DNA of 64,000 bases from Paenibacillus sp. LS1 (lineage in GTDB: Bacteria; Bacillota; Bacilli; Paenibacillales; Paenibacillaceae): contig NZ_JAPDOE010000002.1 in NCBI RefSeq assembly GCF_026013365.1, positions 620,001 to 684,000 on the forward strand. Reading direction: 5' to 3'. The notes below the pieces were generated by a model that made no database searches, was not told the DNA's origin, and worked only from the letters and a program-made list of their open reading frames with translations. The position numbers were made by a program, and so were the translations under genes. Of this stretch, positions 34,623 through 43,006 are shown piece after piece (within the stretch, counting starts at the first letter, position 1; each line of letters starts with the position of its first letter).

Positions 34623-35963
34623 ATGTCGTCAAGTGAATCACTTTCGTGGAGACGGTTATTTTCTTTTTTTGTGCCACTTGGCATTTCCGCCTCTCTCGTC
34701 ACCATTTCTCACGTCATTATAAACAGTACATTAGCACGTTCCGCTCATCCCGAGACGGTTATTGCCAGCTATGCTATCGCCGGTAGCTTATTAACCCTCA
34801 CGGAACGCCCCTCCACACTGCTGCGGCAAACCTGTTCCGCACTGGTTCGCGATCGCCTTTCCTTTCAGGCCCTCACGTTTGTGACCAAAATATTTCTTGC
34901 CTGTGTGCTTCTCATCGGTTTTCTCATCGTTTATTCCCCCGTGGGTACCGGGGTATTCAAATACCTGTTTGGTGTAAGTCCAGACTTGCTGACCAAAGTC
35001 ATTGACGTATATGAAATTCTCATGTATGTGAGTATCTTTTCAGTAATCCGCAACATCTACCAGGGAATCATCATTACGAATAACCGAACCAAGTGGTTAA
35101 CGATCGGTATGGTATTCCGTTTAGCTGGCATGTATGGACTATCCCTGTATTTCATATATACAGACAGCATTGACAGCGGACGTGTAGGCGCTATCATTTT
35201 TGCTGCTGGCATGATGATTGAAGCGCTGGTCAGCTTTCTGGAGGGAAACAGCATCAAGCGTAAGATGCCAGCCAAACTTGAGGATCATCCCGTCGAGAGC
35301 AAGGGAGACGTATTTCGCTTTTATAAGCCGCTGCTGCTATCCAGCTTTGTAGCGCTGTTTATAGGACCGGTCATTAATATCGTACTTGGCAAAACGACTG
35401 GAATCGCATTAGCCATTTCGTCCTTTGCCATAGCAAGCAGTCTGATGCAGTTGATGCTAAGCTTCTTTACATACATCCATCAGATCGTGCTTAATTTCTA
35501 TCTTGTGGATGCCAAACTGGTACGAAAATTCGCACTTGTCACCGGATTTATTCCGTTTGCGATGATGGTGTCGATTGCCTATACTCCCTTGGGACCATGG
35601 GTACTCGAAAATGTCATGAGCGTTCAGGGCGAACTGTTGGAACAGAGTCTGTGGACACTGCGTGCGTTCGTCTTATTCCCGCTGATCTTCCCTTTTTTGG
35701 ATTTCAGCAATGGCCTCATTCTGCTTCGCGGTCAGACGAAAACGATGTTTCGTTCGCAAACCGCGAATGCAATCTGCACAGTAATCGTGCTGCTTATACT
35801 GGTTAGTATCTTCCCTGCATGGAATGGCATGATTGGAGCTGTTGCCCAATCCCTTGGCCTGCTCGCCGAACTTATCATTGTCTGGCTTGTCATCCGGCGC
35901 ACGCAGCAAGAACCTACCATGTCCGTGCCGAAAGCCGGTAAATCAACATCCCTGAAAGGGTAA
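34623..35963 (+). CDS. MATE-like multi-antimicrobial extrusion/flippase family membrane protein
   Basis: A 446-residue integral membrane protein with about twelve helices. It resembles the MATE/MOP flippase superfamily. The sequence is diverged from the canonical MATE gene at 31 kb: first helix FFVPLGISASLVTISHVIINSTLA, a conserved ERPSTLLRQTCSALVRD segment near residue 60, and LDFSNGLILLRGQTKTMFRSQTANA near residue 365. Members are thought to move drugs or lipid-linked molecules. The ATG has AAAGGAGT. It is followed 40 bases later by an MFS gene on the same strand, likely one operon, and stands opposite ytpB. The substrate is unknown. Confidence 0.8.
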   Translation: MSSSESLSWRRLFSFFVPLGISASLVTISHVIINSTLARSAHPETVIASYAIAGSLLTLTERPSTLLRQTCSALVRDRLSFQALTFVTKIFLACVLLIGFLIVYSPVGTGVFKYLFGVSPDLLTKVIDVYEILMYVSIFSVIRNIYQGIIITNNRTKWLTIGMVFRLAGMYGLSLYFIYTDSIDSGRVGAIIFAAGMMIEALVSFLEGNSIKRKMPAKLEDHPVESKGDVFRFYKPLLLSSFVALFIGPVINIVLGKTTGIALAISSFAIASSLMQLMLSFFTYIHQIVLNFYLVDAKLVRKFALVTGFIPFAMMVSIAYTPLGPWVLENVMSVQGELLEQSLWTLRAFVLFPLIFPFLDFSNGLILLRGQTKTMFRSQTANAICTVIVLLILVSIFPAWNGMIGAVAQSLGLLAELIIVWLVIRRTQQEPTMSVPKAGKSTSLKG

Positions 35964-36003
35964 TAAAATCATTGAACTGTTATCAGGATTGGAGTCTCTC
36001 ATC

Positions 36004-37176
36004 ATGAAATTAAGTCACAACGCCCGCCCAGATCAGAACTGGCTGCGGGCTCTCATGTTCACCATCTTCGGTTCCACCGTTCTGGTGGTATCCTACTTCC
36101 AGTTGTACTTCAGTCATCTGGGCTTCAGTCGTGCTGAGATCGGTTATCTCTACGGGATTGGCCCCCTCATCTCCGTGTTCTCCAATATGTTCTGGAGCAT
36201 GGCAAGTGACCGTTACCAGACTGTGCGGAAAGTGATGATCATTCTGCTTGGTGGTCAATTGATCACAGGTATCATGCTCGCTAATGCAACGACTTTTGGT
36301 CAGGTATTTGTACTCGTGACCCTGTTTTACTTTTTCTATTATCCAGTCTATCCACTCTCCGATACGATGGCTATCACAACGGCCAGCAAATACGGTCGAA
36401 ATTTCACTTCCATACGTGTCTTCGGATCGATCGGGTATGCCTTCTTCGCATTAAGTATCGGGTACTTCCTTGGATCTTTTGGTCCAGGATGGACGATCTG
36501 GGTTTGTGTCGGTCTCGCCGCCACAACACTGCTTATCAGTTTTCAATTGAAGGATCAACCTTCGGGAAGTAGTAGCAAAATGGATCTATCGGGGCTATGG
36601 GCTATTTTGAAACGCAGAGATGTGCTCACCTTTTTTGGCTGTGTATTTTTGCTTGCCATGGGACATCGAATGAACGAAGCTTTTCTTACCATCACGCTAA
36701 AAGAGCTGGGCGCCAGCGAGGGGCTGATCGGTTGGTCTTTGCTGATCTCTTCCGTAAGTGAGATCCCGATATTCCTGCTGCTTAGCAAGTATGGAAATCG
36801 ATATAAAGAACTGCCGCTCATTGCTTTTGCTGCACTGATGTATACGGTTCGTTTGCTTCTCATGTCCATATCCGATACACCTGCAGCTGTCGTTGCGATT
36901 CAGACGATGCACAGCGTTACCTTCGGTATTTTCTACGTTACGGCGGTCCGCTACATCATTCGCCTTGTTCCAGACAACTACAGAGCTACGGGTATGGCTT
37001 TGTTCACTATCGTGTGGTCCAGTGCTTCGGGGCTGCTAAGTGGAACGTTGGGCGGACTGATACTGGAACATGCAGGCAGACAAACCTTCTATCTCACCGC
37101 GATGGCTTTCTCTCTGGCTGCCCTGATCGGTTTCGGATTGAAGTTATGGTCCAGCATGACCCATCGTACGTCTTAA
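36004..37176 (+). CDS. MFS transporter (nucleoside/PPP-like family)
   Basis: A 390-residue secondary transporter with twelve predicted helices. The N-terminal half has the pattern of the phenylpropionic-acid/nucleoside symporter branch: VSYFQLYFSHLGFSRAEIGYLYGIGPLISVF, shown here as residues 25-55, with the loop SDRYQTVRKV. A cytoplasmic loop near residue 190 divides the halves. The ATG at 36004 is nine bases after a GGAG; a TTG at 35989 is the alternative. It follows the MATE-like gene closely and is probably expressed with it. Substrate unknown. Confidence 0.82.
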   Translation: MKLSHNARPDQNWLRALMFTIFGSTVLVVSYFQLYFSHLGFSRAEIGYLYGIGPLISVFSNMFWSMASDRYQTVRKVMIILLGGQLITGIMLANATTFGQVFVLVTLFYFFYYPVYPLSDTMAITTASKYGRNFTSIRVFGSIGYAFFALSIGYFLGSFGPGWTIWVCVGLAATTLLISFQLKDQPSGSSSKMDLSGLWAILKRRDVLTFFGCVFLLAMGHRMNEAFLTITLKELGASEGLIGWSLLISSVSEIPIFLLLSKYGNRYKELPLIAFAALMYTVRLLLMSISDTPAAVVAIQTMHSVTFGIFYVTAVRYIIRLVPDNYRATGMALFTIVWSSASGLLSGTLGGLILEHAGRQTFYLTAMAFSLAALIGFGLKLWSSMTHRTS

Positions 37177-37231
37177 ACACACAGGAAACCCACACCGTAT
37201 TCCCCCGATATTCACACCAAAAATGAGAATC

Positions 37232-37267
37232 AAAAAAAGCACAGTCTCCCTTGAGGGGACTGTGCTT
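37232..37267 (-). terminator. Terminator of the cold-shock gene
   Basis: AAGCACAGTC-CCCT-CAAG-GGAG-ACTGTGCTT on the minus strand is followed by seven T residues. It lies about 60 bases beyond the csp stop. On the plus strand it has no T run, so the upstream MFS operon has no evident terminator of its own. Confidence 0.85.
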
Positions 37268-37329
37268 GGGTTCATAATGTTCAGCTATAAATTTATCATG
37301 TATAAGAAGTCCGTTAGCCGGAAAAATTC

Positions 37330-37527
37330 TTACAGTTTGTTTACGTTAGCTGCTTGAGGACCACGGTTTCCATCAGTGATTTCGAATTCTACCGCTTGAC
37401 CTTCTTCCAATGTTTTGAAGCCGTCTCCTTGGATTGCGGAGAAATGTACGAATACGTCCTCGCCGCCTTCAACTGAAATAAAGCCATAGCCTTTTTCTGC
37501 GTTAAACCATTTAACTGTACCTTTCAA
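37330..37527 (-). CDS. cspB: Cold-shock protein (CspA/CspB family)
   Basis: A 65-residue RNA/DNA-binding OB-fold protein, acting as an RNA chaperone. It has both RNA-binding motifs: KGYGFISV (RNP-1) and [10 protein letters not shown] (RNP-2), plus the start KGTVKWFN and end RGPQAANV. The start codon is TTG at 37527, with AGGAGG eight bases before it. It has its own promoter, short leader with a hairpin, and terminator. The symbol follows B. subtilis usage; other csp paralogues may exist in the genome. Confidence 0.94.
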   Translation of the reverse strand: MKGTVKWFNAEKGYGFISVEGGEDVFVHFSAIQGDGFKTLEEGQAVEFEITDGNRGPQAANVNKL

Positions 37528-37548
37528 ATGAAAAACCTCCTAAAAATA

Positions 37549-37564
37549 TCGCCATCTATGGCGA
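37549..37564 (-). promoter_or_regulatory. Hairpin in the csp leader
   Basis: A perfect stem TCGCCAT-AG-ATGGCGA lies at the very 5' end of the expected csp transcript, eight bases before the AGGAGG site. In this place it could guard the 5' end or change with temperature. Function is inference. Confidence 0.5.
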
Positions 37565-37572
37565 ATACCCTT

Positions 37573-37601
37573 ATTATACTGTATGGGCTTCCATTTTGCA
37601 A
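37573..37601 (-). promoter_or_regulatory. Promoter of the cold-shock gene
   Basis: TTGCAA (37596-37601), 17-base spacer, TATAAT (37573-37578) on the minus strand. The expected start is near 37566, giving a leader of about 40 bases. Confidence 0.75.
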
Positions 37602-37689
37602 TTTATCTTTCCATAAATGTCGAAAAAATTTGCTTTGAATCGTAGGGTACGGTATCATTTTACCAAAACCGTTAGTTTGGAGACTACCT

Positions 37690-37923
37690 ATGATAAAAAA
37701 ACATGAAATATACAAAACAGACAAGTGGAATATGATGACCGTAGAAGTTCAGGGCAAATATCTCGTACTGCGAGAAATTTCGGAAGAGTGGGGCGAAGAA
37801 TGCCATACATTCCTTAGCCGTCCTGCGTTAATGCACTGGGCTGAACGCCGTTTTCCAAAAGCAGATTTTGAGAACCGTGAGGATGAATGGCGTCAATTGA
37901 TGGCTGCCTTCAAAGGGGTCTAA
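37690..37923 (+). CDS. Small protein of unknown function, 77 aa
   Basis: A soluble 77-residue protein (begins IKKHEIYKTDKWNMMTVEV, ends QLMAAFKGV) without a recognised domain. It has several aromatic and acidic residues and a compact alpha/beta look. The site TTGGAG lies 6-7 bases before its ATG. It is followed after three bases by the 61-residue membrane protein gene, so the two form a small operon that diverges from csp. Function is unknown. Confidence 0.68.
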   Translation: MIKKHEIYKTDKWNMMTVEVQGKYLVLREISEEWGEECHTFLSRPALMHWAERRFPKADFENREDEWRQLMAAFKGV

Positions 37924-37926
37924 CCC

Positions 37927-38112
37927 ATGCCGCTTGACTCAAGCAATGTCGTCATCTTTATTATCCTTGCCTTTTCCCTCGGTATTGTGCTTATTCTGGG
38001 ACGCAACTCTATCCCGGATCGACTAAGACGGGGAATGGCGCTTATTGCTACCCTGCTCATTTGTTTCGCCTTTTTCCTGATCGTTTATTTCTTGTATAAC
38101 ATGGGAACCTAA
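37927..38112 (+). CDS. Small membrane protein, 61 aa
   Basis: A 61-residue protein with two predicted helices: VVIFIILAFSLGIVLILG and a second from about residue 36 (GMALIATLLICFAFFLIVYF), joined by a short basic loop (RNSIPDRLRRG). AAAGGGGTC precedes the ATG at a good distance, overlapping the end of the upstream gene. Cotranscription with it is very likely. I do not know the family. Confidence 0.7.
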   Translation: MPLDSSNVVIFIILAFSLGIVLILGRNSIPDRLRRGMALIATLLICFAFFLIVYFLYNMGT

Positions 38113-38197
38113 TCACAAGGAACCCTGATGTTCAAATATTTCAACGTGCCTAAGGTCATACTATACGAGATTATTCGTATCGTAAGGAGGAAGGCCG

Positions 38198-40117
38198 TTG
38201 AAATACCAGAAATCACTATCTGTTATACTGGTACTTAGTCTGATTCCTTCGTCTCTCTCCGCACAAGCGAGCGCGACGAAGGCAGCTTCGTCCAACCATT
38301 CATCAGATCATCAAAGGAGGATTTCCATGAGTCAATTATTGAAACGTTCCGAGGTGCCAGCCGAGCATAGCTGGAAACTGGAAGATTTATTTGCCGATCA
38401 GAATGCCTGGGATCAGGAATATGAAGAAGTATCGTCTTTGACCAAGAAGGCCTCCGAATTTCAAGGCAAACTGGGTCAACCTGATGTACTCAAATCTTGC
38501 TTCGAATTCGAAGATGAGATCAGCCTCAAAATAGAACGCCTCTTTGTGTATGCACGTATGCATCAAGATGAAGACACAGCGAATCCTACATATCAAAACC
38601 TGTCCCAAAAAGCCCAGAAATTAGGCGTACGGGTTGGTGAAGCACTTTCTTTTGTCACACCGGAGATTCTCTCCCTTCCTGACGATGAGTTGGACGCGTT
38701 CATTGCGAACGAAAAACTCTCTGCTTATACATTTACGCTGGAAGAGATGAAACGGGAAAAAGCCCACGTTCTTAGCCAAACCGAGGAGGCTTTGCTTGCT
38801 CAGGTAGGCAACCTGTCACAAGCACCACAGACAATCTTTAGCATGCTGAATAACGCCGATCTCAAGTTCCCAAGAATCAAGGATGAACATGGTAACGAAG
38901 TTGAGCTGACACACGGCAGCTACATTCAGTTCCTGGAGAACCCTAACCGTGAAGTTCGCGAACGTGCCTTCAAAGCGGTATACGAAACCTATGCCAAACA
39001 GAAGAACACAATTGCGGCTGCCTTGAATGCAAATGTAACCAAAAATATGTTCTATGCTAATGTTCGGAAGTACCCTTCCGTGATGGAAATGTCCCTATAT
39101 GGAGATAACATCCCAACGGATGTGTATACGAATCTGGTAGACACCATTCACGAGAGCCTTCCGTTATTGCATCGTTATATGGACCTGCGCAAAAAGTTGT
39201 TGGGTGTGGATCAGTTGCACATGTATGACCTGTTCGCTCCGCTCGTGGATGAGTACAAAATGGATATCACCTATGAGGAAGCAAAACAAACCGTCAAAGA
39301 TGGCCTGACACCACTCGGCAAGGACTATGCAGACGCATTGCAGTCTGGATATGATAACCGTTGGATCGATATATATGAGAATGAAAATAAACGTTCTGGC
39401 GCATATGCCTGGGGCGCTTACGGCACCCACCCATATGTCTTGTTGAATCACAAAGATAACCTGAACAGCATGTTCACACTGGCACATGAAATGGGTCACG
39501 CTCTGCATTCACATTACTCGGATACAACACTTCCGTATCGCGATGCTCAGTACACCATCTTCCTGGCTGAAGTTGCATCTACAACCAACGAAGCGTTGCT
39601 CATGGATTATCTGCTTAATAAATCAACAGATCCGAAGGAAAAATTGTATCTGTTGACCTATTATGCCGATCAATTCCGTACAACGGTATTCCGCCAGACC
39701 ATGTTTGCTGAATTCGAGAAAATCATTCATGAGCGTGCGGAACAAGGTGACGCATTAACACCACAATTGTTATCCGAGATCTATTATGATCTGAACGTTA
39801 AATATCACGGTAAAGACATGGTTGTCGACAAAGATATTGAGATGGAATGGGCTCGTATTCCCCACTTCTATAACAGCTTCTACGTTTACAAATATGCTAC
39901 CGGCTTCTCCGCAGCGACAAGCTTCTCCAAGCAAATCCTGGAAGAAGGCCAACCGGCTGTCGACCGTTATCTTGGCTTCCTGAAGAGTGGTGGCAGTGAT
40001 TACTCCATCAACATTCTGAAAAAAGCAGGTGTGGATATGTCTACACCTCAGCCAATTCGTGAAGCTATGAGTGTCTTCAAGGAATTGATTGAACAGATGG
40101 AGCAGCTAACCAAATAA
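38198..40117 (+). CDS. pepF: Oligoendopeptidase F, with secreted and cytoplasmic starts
   Basis: M3-family zinc peptidase that cuts short peptides. The catalytic motif is HEMGHALHSHY near residue 430, with the downstream Glu in LAEVASTTNEALL. The 639-residue form begins with TTG at 38198, preceded by AAGGAGG seven bases away. Its first 26 residues (KYQKSLSVILVLSLIPSSLS plus AQASA) make a signal peptide. A second start, ATG at 38327, is in the same frame and has a perfect AAAGGAGG six bases before it. It begins SQLLKRSEVPAE, the usual PepF start (596 aa). Both sites are strong, so two forms, exported and cytoplasmic, are likely. A terminator follows. Confidence 0.92.
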   Translation: MKYQKSLSVILVLSLIPSSLSAQASATKAASSNHSSDHQRRISMSQLLKRSEVPAEHSWKLEDLFADQNAWDQEYEEVSSLTKKASEFQGKLGQPDVLKSCFEFEDEISLKIERLFVYARMHQDEDTANPTYQNLSQKAQKLGVRVGEALSFVTPEILSLPDDELDAFIANEKLSAYTFTLEEMKREKAHVLSQTEEALLAQVGNLSQAPQTIFSMLNNADLKFPRIKDEHGNEVELTHGSYIQFLENPNREVRERAFKAVYETYAKQKNTIAAALNANVTKNMFYANVRKYPSVMEMSLYGDNIPTDVYTNLVDTIHESLPLLHRYMDLRKKLLGVDQLHMYDLFAPLVDEYKMDITYEEAKQTVKDGLTPLGKDYADALQSGYDNRWIDIYENENKRSGAYAWGAYGTHPYVLLNHKDNLNSMFTLAHEMGHALHSHYSDTTLPYRDAQYTIFLAEVASTTNEALLMDYLLNKSTDPKEKLYLLTYYADQFRTTVFRQTMFAEFEKIIHERAEQGDALTPQLLSEIYYDLNVKYHGKDMVVDKDIEMEWARIPHFYNSFYVYKYATGFSAATSFSKQILEEGQPAVDRYLGFLKSGGSDYSINILKKAGVDMSTPQPIREAMSVFKELIEQMEQLTK

Positions 40118-40140
40118 GGTTGTCTTTCCATGTGACCTGC

Positions 40141-40170
40141 ATCCCTTGCCCGTTTGGGCAGGGGATTTTA
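40141..40170 (+). terminator. Terminator of pepF
   Basis: ATCCCTTGCCC-GTTT-GGGCAGGGGAT followed by TTTTATC, 24 bases past the pepF stop. Confidence 0.78.
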
Positions 40171-40249
40171 TCATCAATGCAAGATGCAACATACCCGAAT
40201 ATGGGTAATGCATATCTAGTTCTCAATTGTTCAACAAGGAGGCAACACC

Positions 40250-40630
40250 ATGAAAATGCAATGGGCACTCATAGCAGGTCTTGTTTTTGCACTGCTCACG
40301 GGGATCTTTGCGGTCATTAATGTGGATTCCGTACAAGTTAACCTGTTATTTAACACGGTACAAATTCCGCTGATCTTGCTCATTCTCGGTTGTACCCTGA
40401 TCGGTGGAATTATTGTAGGTTCATATGGCATCTATCGCCAATACCGACTGCAACGCGAGAACAAGCAATTGAAATTGCGTGTATCTGAATTGGAAAGTTC
40501 GACGGCAAGCAACTCTTCCTTTGATTCTTTCAAAACGATGGATTCACTGGACTCCAAAGAACCGGACAGCCTATTGGAAAATGATTCGATCCAGAGTCAG
40601 CGCAAAGGAAACCCTACGGGGACATTGTAA
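40250..40630 (+). CDS. LapA-domain (DUF1049) membrane protein
   Basis: A 126-residue membrane protein with two helices near residues 6-26 and 40-60, separated by the characteristic N-x-x-x-V-x-V-N-L-L-F segment (NVDSVQVNLLFN). A coiled-coil helix follows (YRLQRENKQLKLRVSELES), then a Ser/Asp-rich tail. This is the LapA/YrvD pattern; E. coli LapA works with LapB in envelope assembly, while Gram-positive roles are not settled. The ATG has AAGGAGGC upstream. It lies between pepF and the M42 peptidase, and its own terminator-like hairpin follows. Confidence 0.8.
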   Translation: MKMQWALIAGLVFALLTGIFAVINVDSVQVNLLFNTVQIPLILLILGCTLIGGIIVGSYGIYRQYRLQRENKQLKLRVSELESSTASNSSFDSFKTMDSLDSKEPDSLLENDSIQSQRKGNPTGTL

Positions 40631-40640
40631 CCAACAGAGT

Positions 40641-40706
40641 CAGCCTGCTGGCGAGTCAGGAATGGTAATATCACATCCGCTCCCCCAGACAGGCTGTATT
40701 TTGTTT
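40641..40706 (+). terminator. Probable terminator after the LapA-like gene
   Basis: CAGCCTG (40641-40647) pairs with CAGGCTG (40690-40696) around a long imperfect middle, followed by TATTTTGTTT. Confidence 0.5.
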
Positions 40707-40742
40707 CTCACCATACTCACGTTCCAAGGAGGAAATTAAACA

Positions 40743-41783
40743 ATGAGTTTTACGATTGATGAATCTTATGTTCTGTCTTTTCTGAAAAAATTGCTGGACA
40801 CACCAAGTCCAAGTGGTTACACACATCATATTATCGAGATGATCCGCAAGGAAGCAGAATCACTGGACATCGCCTGTGAGCTGAATAACAAGGGCGGTGC
40901 AGTGCTTACACTGCCAGGGCAGGATTCGTCCAAGACGATTGCTTTGAGCGCCCACGTGGATACGCTAGGGGCCATGGTGCGCTCCATTACATCTTACGGC
41001 ACATTGAAACTGACCTCTGTTGGTGGATTTTCCATGCAAAGTATCGAAAACGAATATTGCAGCATCCATACTCGGGATGAAAAGACATATACAGGCACCA
41101 TTCTCTCCCTTCATCCATCTGTACACGTCTATCCGGATGCACGCACCTTTGAACGGACCGAGAGCCATATGGAAGTTCGAATCGATGAAGTCGTCTCTTC
41201 CAAGGAAGATGTGTTGAATCTTGGGGTCGCTGTCGGTGACTTTATCTCCTTTGATGCTCGTGCAGTCATCACGCCGAGTGGTTATATCAAATCACGTCAT
41301 CTGGACGACAAAGCCAGCGTAGCTGCCCTGTTCGGCATCCTTGAGTCTGCACATCGCGAGGGCTGGAAACCATTACATAACGTCTCTCTGCTCATCTCGA
41401 ACTATGAAGAAGTCGGACATGGCGCATCGTATATCCCTGCGGAAATCAGTGAAATGATCGCTGTTGACATGGGAGCCATGGGTGATGACCTCAGTTGTAA
41501 AGAAACCGACGTTTCTATATGTGCCAAAGATTCTTCTGGCCCGTATGACTATGATATGACTAGCCGTCTCATTGAGCTGGCCAAACAAGATGGAATGGAT
41601 TACGTCGTGGACATTTATCCCCACTATGGCTCAGATGGCAGTGCAGCATTACGCGGAGGAAACAATATCCGAGCAGCACTGATCGGTCCAGGGGTTCACG
41701 CGTCTCATTCCATGGAGCGTACGCATAAGAATGCTGTCCTGAATACGGCACGATTGCTCGCTGCCTATATTACAACCAAGTAA
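40743..41783 (+). CDS. M42 family aminopeptidase
   Basis: A 346-residue di-metal aminopeptidase of the M42 type (glutamyl aminopeptidase or endo-acting relatives). Metal ligands are seen in ALSAHVDTLGAMV near residue 66, RHLDDKAS near residue 182, NYEEVGHG near residue 222 (catalytic Glu and metal Glu), VDMG near 240 and the late HASHSMERTH near residue 317. These enzymes form large cytosolic complexes and trim peptides. A GGAGG site precedes the ATG. Cutting preference cannot be told from sequence. Confidence 0.87.
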   Translation: MSFTIDESYVLSFLKKLLDTPSPSGYTHHIIEMIRKEAESLDIACELNNKGGAVLTLPGQDSSKTIALSAHVDTLGAMVRSITSYGTLKLTSVGGFSMQSIENEYCSIHTRDEKTYTGTILSLHPSVHVYPDARTFERTESHMEVRIDEVVSSKEDVLNLGVAVGDFISFDARAVITPSGYIKSRHLDDKASVAALFGILESAHREGWKPLHNVSLLISNYEEVGHGASYIPAEISEMIAVDMGAMGDDLSCKETDVSICAKDSSGPYDYDMTSRLIELAKQDGMDYVVDIYPHYGSDGSAALRGGNNIRAALIGPGVHASHSMERTHKNAVLNTARLLAAYITTK

Positions 41784-41844
41784 AACAAAATCAATTACCT
41801 ACGAAATCATCATGGATGACATCCATATATTTTGTCTAACTAAC

Positions 41845-41898
41845 AAGGACACTTCCAAGCACAGCAAATCGGTGTGCAATCGGAAGTGTCCTTTTTTT
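41845..41898. terminator. Bidirectional terminator after the M42 gene
   Basis: AAGGACACTTCC pairs perfectly with GGAAGTGTCC over ten bases (41845-41856 with 41882-41891), then TTTTTTT. It also serves the coiled-coil gene on the other strand. Confidence 0.85.
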
Positions 41899-41907
41899 GT
41901 CTGTCGC

Positions 41908-42846
41908 TTAATCTGCCTGTTCCACATATGCATGATATTTACGATCCAATATCTCTAACTCTGTCTTATGATCACGTATTTCATTTCTTAGCACATGCAT
42001 GGTCTTCCGAACCGAACTCAGTCCATCCTTAACCTGACGTTCGGCTTTGCGAATTTTGTCCTGAACCATCCAATCCACGAAGAGGTTATCGAAGAAATAG
42101 TCAGCGAAGGAAAGCAGACCTCCCAGATGCAGATCGGCGTGTACTGCCATCTCTACATCCTCCAGTTCCTTCTGAAAGCGACGTAGACGCTTACCTGCAT
42201 CCATGATGGCAACCTGAGCGTCATCCATTCGTCCTCGCTTAATATGTGTGGAGATGACCCCACCACCCATCATGTCATATACGCCCCAATTGCCTGCCGA
42301 AGCCAAAGCCTTCTCGGCACGTTCAAGGGCATAGAGCAGGTATTCTCCCTCCCGGAAAGCTTCATCCAGTTCCTGTAGCTCGCTCGCCAGATGTTCCCGA
42401 TTCTCAGCCATGTGTTGCAATTCTGCATCCTGGTCCAGCAGACGACCTTCCTTCTTCCCCCACAGCGCGTTGTAGTCGCTCTGCCAGTACTGATACTGCC
42501 GCCCGCCCTCCAACTCCTGCTCCACATGAATTCGTTGCTCCTGTACGTCTTGTAACATGCGACAAGCGGTGTCGTATGCAGCCTTACTCTCCATCAGTTC
42601 CAGCTCTTCCTTCTCCAGACGCTCTGTCTTCTTGCCAATCAATTGATAGAAAAATGCCGACAATGTCATACTGTTCAGTCGATCAACGTCCTTCTGTTCC
42701 TTCTGGAGATGCTCCAGCCCACACTTTACCTTTGCTTCCCATTCGCTTTCCTCCATTTGAAGCTTCTCTAGACGCTTGGTCCATTTCTCGTAAATTCTCC
42801 CCTTTTCCTTGAGCACTGCCAACTGTTCATTCATTTGCTTATACAT
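41908..42846 (-). CDS. Coiled-coil protein of unknown function
   Basis: A 312-residue soluble protein, mostly long charged helices. One coiled coil covers residues 5-60, a second 75-115 and a third 255-310. Between residues 125 and 215 the sequence is less regular and includes a conserved-looking GNWGVYDMMGGGVISTHIKRGRMDDAQ segment, here near residue 185, suggesting a small folded part. No signal peptide or membrane segment, no known catalytic motif. The site before the ATG is weak (GGGAGA at 13 bases), and ATG at residue 5 is an alternative. Function is not known. Confidence 0.7.
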   Translation of the reverse strand: MYKQMNEQLAVLKEKGRIYEKWTKRLEKLQMEESEWEAKVKCGLEHLQKEQKDVDRLNSMTLSAFFYQLIGKKTERLEKEELELMESKAAYDTACRMLQDVQEQRIHVEQELEGGRQYQYWQSDYNALWGKKEGRLLDQDAELQHMAENREHLASELQELDEAFREGEYLLYALERAEKALASAGNWGVYDMMGGGVISTHIKRGRMDDAQVAIMDAGKRLRRFQKELEDVEMAVHADLHLGGLLSFADYFFDNLFVDWMVQDKIRKAERQVKDGLSSVRKTMHVLRNEIRDHKTELEILDRKYHAYVEQAD

Positions 42847-42938
42847 ATGTGTGGTGTTCTCTCCCTTCTATGGAATTCTTTACTTATACAACGTAATGAA
42901 TATACTAAACGTTCACATTAAATCGCAAATTCGCAGAC

Positions 42939-42991
42939 AAAAAACGCCCTCTCCTCCTATGCAACATCATGTCACTAAGGAAAAAAGGGCG
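42939..42991 (-). terminator. Terminator of the ABC-F gene
   Basis: On the minus strand CGCCCT (42986-42991) pairs with AGGGCG (42945-42950), with inner CC/GG pairs, followed by TTTTTTG. Confidence 0.72.
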
Positions 42992-43006
42992 GTGGTTAAT
43001 CATAAA

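Noticed and set aside
37524..37724. 66-codon minus-strand frame
   Set aside because: Covers the csp promoter and leader; the csp promoter boxes and ribosome site explain this DNA better.
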